A stretch of 8,283 nt of DNA from Clostridia bacterium. Its GTDB lineage: Bacteria; Bacillota; Clostridia; Oscillospirales; CAG-272. Under the pieces are notes generated by a model. The model was not told the DNA's origin and did no database searches. It worked only from the letters and a program-made list of their open reading frames with translations. Numbering within the stretch: position 1 is the first letter of the stretch; every line of letters begins with the position of its first letter. A program made the position numbers and the translations under genes. Of this stretch, positions 5,869 to 8,283 are shown one piece after another. Where the stretch lies: assembly GCA_024404475.1 (NCBI GenBank), contig JAKSPV010000057.1:1-8283 (forward strand). Reading direction: 5' to 3'.

Positions 5869-7119
5869 TCATCGGAATGCTTCCGGCAAGAACGTCGCGT
5901 CGATCGTCTCCCGGAGGTAGGATGTCAGTTTTTTGATCGTGATGGCGCCGTTGTCATAGTAGGTGGCAACGGCGTGCTTCGCACCGAGCTCGTCGGTATA
6001 GTCGCTGAGGAAATAGATCTCGTTGTACCACGTGTTGCCGAAGTGGCACACGGTCGGGATAAACGTGACGTTTTCCGTCCGGACTTCGTCTCCCGTGACG
6101 GAGATCGTCATCGAAAGCAGTCCGCCGAGGCAGTTGTAGTCACGCGCCTGCTCGGAAAGGAAGTTGCCGAGCGAATAGGCGCAGAGGACTTCCCTGCCGT
6201 CCGAAGCCGTCAGATATTCGATCGGCTGGATGACGTGCGGATGCGAGCCGATGATGATGTCGGCGCCGGCGTCCGCCAGATACTGCGCCCATTCCGTTTC
6301 GTAGTCGTTCGGCTGCATTTTGTTTTCTTTGCCCCAATGGGCACAGACGACAACGACGTCGGCGATTTCACGCGCCGCGGCGATCTGCGCACGGCAGACC
6401 GTCTTGTCGAGAACGGGAATGACGGGCGCTTCCGCGTTCAGCGAAAGATTCGTACCGGATGTGTACGCGAGAAACGCGAAGGTGATGCCGCCGCGCTCCA
6501 GCGTGCGGATGCCCGCATAGTCGGCCTCGTCTTCGTAGCCGCCGACCATCAGCGTGCCGTCGCCGGTCACGGACTTCCAGAACGCGATCGTCTGCGCGAG
6601 GCCTTTCGCGCCCTTGTCCGCCATGTGGTTGTTCGCCATGCCGATGACGTCGAAGCCGACCGCGAGAAGATCGAGCCCCGCCTTCTGCGGACTGTTGAAC
6701 TGCGGGTAGGAATCGAGGTCAAATCCGTCGCCGCACATCAGCGTTTCCTGATTGATATAAGCGATATCAGCGCCGGCGATGACGGAGGCGACGCGGGCGT
6801 ACATCTTTGCAAAATCGTATTCGCCCTTGGCCTGACCGCGGGCGGCGTCGATCCAGTTGCCTTTATAGATGATGTTGTCGCCTGCCGCGACGAACGTGAC
6901 TGACTTCGTCTCCGGCGGCGGAGGTGCCGGCGGATCGGTCTCCGATGTCACCGGCGGAGTCGTTTCGGGCGGAAGTGTATCGGGCGCCGTCGTCCCGGGC
7001 AGGGGCTCCGTCGCGTCCGTCGTGCCCGTTCCGGGAACGGGATCCACGGGTCGCAGCGTACATCCCGCGGCAAATAGCAGCGTAAGACACAAAAGCGCCG
7101 CCAGTATGCGTTTCGTCAT
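5869..7119 (-). CDS. CapA-family lipoprotein (poly-gamma-glutamate synthesis type)
   Basis: This 416-aa exported protein has a signal peptide with a lipobox FAAGC, so it should be cut and lipidated at Cys20 and held on the outer face of the membrane. A Thr/Pro-rich linker (about 21-72) spaces the catalytic domain from the membrane. The CapA/metallophosphatase-like fold runs from about 73: GDN (80-82), NQET (123-126), NNHMAD (163-168), HWGKE (261-265), GSHPHVIQP (291-299) and YSLGNF (315-320), all hallmarks of the family with its metal-site His and Asp residues. Family members take part in poly-gamma-glutamate capsule production in Bacillus, but no CapB or CapC homologue is present, so a different envelope polymer or hydrolytic task is plausible. 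The ATG follows AGAGGAGG (7134-7127) by seven bases. It is the first gene of the five-gene operon. Confidence 0.93.
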   Translation of the reverse strand: MTKRILAALLCLTLLFAAGCTLRPVDPVPGTGTTDATEPLPGTTAPDTLPPETTPPVTSETDPPAPPPPETKSVTFVAAGDNIIYKGNWIDAARGQAKGEYDFAKMYARVASVIAGADIAYINQETLMCGDGFDLDSYPQFNSPQKAGLDLLAVGFDVIGMANNHMADKGAKGLAQTIAFWKSVTGDGTLMVGGYEDEADYAGIRTLERGGITFAFLAYTSGTNLSLNAEAPVIPVLDKTVCRAQIAAAREIADVVVVCAHWGKENKMQPNDYETEWAQYLADAGADIIIGSHPHVIQPIEYLTASDGREVLCAYSLGNFLSEQARDYNCLGGLLSMTISVTGDEVRTENVTFIPTVCHFGNTWYNEIYFLSDYTDELGAKHAVATYYDNGAITIKKLTSYLRETIDATFLPEAFR

Positions 7120-7159
7120 GATCCGTCCTCCTCTCGTATTGCGCTATCATCTCATTTTC

Positions 7160-7188
7160 ATCATATCACATTTTTTTCTTTTTTGCAA
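7160..7188 (-). promoter_or_regulatory. Promoter of the five-gene envelope operon
   Basis: On the minus strand TTGCAA (plus 7183-7188), a 17-base A-rich spacer and TATGAT (plus 7160-7165) preceded by TGA form a good extended -10 promoter. Transcription would begin near 7153, leaving a leader of about 33 bases with the AGGAGG ribosome site of the CapA gene. The -35 overlaps one copy of the GCAAAAAAG motif. No comparable promoter was noticed in the short gaps between the operon genes. Confidence 0.78.
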
Positions 7189-7310
7189 GAAAAAGCGACG
7201 TTTTACGCCTGCAAAAAAGAAGAAGTTTTTTTGCTTTTCCTGTAAGATTTTCGCTTCCCGCGCGCTTATATACAAGTAGGAAACCGGCAAAAAAGCGTTT
7301 GCTTTTTTGC
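7178..7310. repeat. Four copies of GCAAAAAAG in the divergent intergenic region
   Basis: The 9-mer GCAAAAAAG occurs on the plus strand at 7211-7219 and 7287-7295 and on the minus strand at 7178-7186 and 7302-7310. A near copy, with seven T before GC, lies at 7226-7234 on the minus strand. The copies form two inverted pairs: 7211-7218 with 7227-7234 (8-bp arms, 8-base gap) and a perfect 10-bp pair 7287-7296 with 7301-7310 around GTTT. The outer copies overlap the -35 elements of both divergent promoters. They could be operator sites for a shared regulator or A-tract bends; neither is proved. The rest of this gene-free stretch (7120-7369) holds only the two promoters and leaders. Confidence 0.6.
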
Positions 7311-7327
7311 ATTTTTCGTGTTATAAT
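7299..7327 (+). promoter_or_regulatory. Promoter of the second glycosidase gene
   Basis: A perfect TATAAT at 7322-7327 is preceded by TGT, an extended -10. The matching -35 at 17 bases is TTGCTT (7299-7304), which keeps only TTG of the consensus and lies within the 10-bp inverted repeat 7287-7310. Transcription should begin near 7334, leaving a leader of about 36 bases. A weak -35 buried in a dyad is what one would expect of a regulated promoter. Confidence 0.72.
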
Positions 7328-7369
7328 GATATTTGTATGATTTTTGGCTTTTTTGAGGTATTGTGTAAC

Positions 7370-8283
7370 ATGCGAAACAAATCCGGAAAAACCTCCGCCT
7401 GGCGCATTGCCGGCAGGATCGGCGTCATCATTCTGACGACGCTTCTGCTCGTCGTACTGCTGCTCTATCTCGCCATGTGGATGCTGGTCAAGGGACCGTC
7501 CCCGACGATTTGCCGGCTGTTCGTCAACTCCGTCAAGGAGACGAGCGCAGGCGGTTTTCTTGCCGACCTCTATCTTTCCGAAGAGGAGATCGCGGCGCTC
7601 CGTCCGACGGAGGACACCGTTGATACGGACGACCCTTACATCGAAACGTTCTACGTTCCCGATCCGCCCGAAACAAAGCCCGAGGATACCCATCCCGCCG
7701 ATACGTCGGACGTCCCGCCGGTCGATCCGCCCTCCGGCGACGGCATCGAGATCGTTGACGTCGAGGGGCCGACCTTCTACGGCAAGATGATGATCGTCAA
7801 GGACCCGAAGCGCGTGATTGTCGGCGTGCCGGATCACTTCGGCAACGGCTACTCCGGTCTGAAACTGGATAAAATGATCGAAAAGTACGGTGCGGTCGGC
7901 GGCATCAACGCCGGCGGCTTCTATGATCCGAACGGCAGCGGTACCGGCAGTATCCCGGACGGGCTCGTGATCTACGAGGGCAAGCTCGCGTGGGGCAATC
8001 TCGACACCTCCTACTGGGTCGCCGGACTTGACAAAAACGGCCGTCTCTATGCAAACAAAATGACCGCCCGCAAGGCGCTCGACCTCGGGATTCAGTACGC
8101 CGCCAGCTTCGGTCCGGCGCTCGTTCTGAACGGCGAGATCGTGACCACCAACAACTCCAGTTACAACCCGCGCACCGCGATCGGCCAGCGCGAAGACGGC
8201 GCCATTCTCCTGCTCGTCATCAACGGGCGGAGCGTTTCGTCGCTCGGTGCGACGCTCGTCGATACGGCGGGCGTCATGCTCGA
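7370..8283 (+). CDS. Second membrane-anchored NAGPA-like glycosidase (3' end outside window)
   Basis: The frame is open from 7370 to the window edge, giving 304 residues without a stop. The build copies that of the minus-strand glycosidase: a short basic N-terminus, one membrane helix at about 15-40, a membrane-proximal GPS ... YLSEEEI segment (42-74), a Pro/Asp/Thr-rich linker (about 80-125), then the extracellular NAGPA/DUF2233 domain. Motifs seen are INAGGFYDPNG (179-189), RTAIGQ (268-273) and NGR (285-287), where the operon paralogue has DGR. The LDGGSSS motif would fall just past the edge. It lacks the long Lys/Ala-rich N-terminal tail. The ATG at 7370 has GAGGT (7355-7359) ten bases upstream. 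An in-frame ATG at 7337 is unlikely because it lies at the predicted transcription start with no ribosome site. It is transcribed divergently from the operon. Confidence 0.9.
   Translation, partial: MRNKSGKTSAWRIAGRIGVIILTTLLLVVLLLYLAMWMLVKGPSPTICRLFVNSVKETSAGGFLADLYLSEEEIAALRPTEDTVDTDDPYIETFYVPDPPETKPEDTHPADTSDVPPVDPPSGDGIEIVDVEGPTFYGKMMIVKDPKRVIVGVPDHFGNGYSGLKLDKMIEKYGAVGGINAGGFYDPNGSGTGSIPDGLVIYEGKLAWGNLDTSYWVAGLDKNGRLYANKMTARKALDLGIQYAASFGPALVLNGEIVTTNNSSYNPRTAIGQREDGAILLLVINGRSVSSLGATLVDTAGVML

Noticed and set aside
5836..6903. Long plus-strand open frame of 355 codons opposite the CapA gene
   Set aside because: It is antisense to a gene with clear CapA motifs, its composition is Arg/Val/Asp-rich as in mirror frames of GC-rich codons, and it lacks a recognisable domain.
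7287..7310. Perfect hairpin with T runs read as an intrinsic terminator
   Set aside because: No gene on either strand ends here, the stem is mostly A-T, and it overlaps the -35 region of a promoter, so an operator or structural role fits better.
7337..7369. In-frame ATG at 7337 as start of the second glycosidase
   Set aside because: The transcript is predicted to start near 7334, leaving no room for a ribosome site; the ATG at 7370 has GAGGT at a suitable distance.

Overview
The window looks like chromosomal DNA from a low-profile, Gram-positive-type bacterium, most likely a member of the Clostridia with moderately high GC. The reasons are near-consensus AGGAGG-type ribosome sites before most genes, consensus sigma-A-like promoters (several with an extended TGn -10), a DUF1540 cysteine-rich small protein, a CapA lipoprotein, and two membrane-anchored phosphodiester glycosidase (NAGPA-like, DUF2233) proteins of a type common in that class. 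This assignment is inference from gene content. No transposase, integrase, phage gene or CRISPR array is visible.

Left part (1-1565). A tRNA-Pro(GGG) gene on the minus strand sits at the left edge with a consensus promoter. Diverging from it is a plus-strand monocistronic gene for a TIM-barrel sugar phosphate isomerase/epimerase-like protein (262-1182), closed by a strong intrinsic terminator. A small plus-strand DUF1540 gene (1315-1506) follows. A second hairpin terminator (1537-1565) separates it from the convergent operon on the minus strand.

Central part (1566-7188). A five-gene minus-strand operon reads from a well-formed promoter at 7160-7188. In transcription order it encodes a CapA-family lipoprotein, a GT2 glycosyltransferase fused to a GtrA-like membrane domain, a membrane-anchored NAGPA-like phosphodiester glycosidase, an unrecognised single-pass membrane protein of 372 aa, and a PAP2-family lipid phosphatase. 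After the first 31-bp gap the genes are tightly coupled: an ATGA overlap, a GTGA overlap, and a stop codon buried in the next Shine-Dalgarno. Together they look like an envelope glycan module. The GT2-GtrA protein could load a sugar onto a polyprenyl phosphate and help it across the membrane. The PAP2 enzyme could dephosphorylate a lipid (pyro)phosphate. The NAGPA-like and CapA proteins would act outside the membrane. This combined role is inferred, not shown.

Right part (7120-8283). A 250-bp divergent intergenic region carries two promoters and at least four copies of a 9-base motif, GCAAAAAAG, in both orientations; copies overlap the -35 region of each promoter. To the right, a second NAGPA-like gene (from 7370) runs off the window. 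It has the same architecture as the operon's glycosidase and is evidently its paralogue, so two related surface enzymes diverge from, or belong to, one regulated locus.
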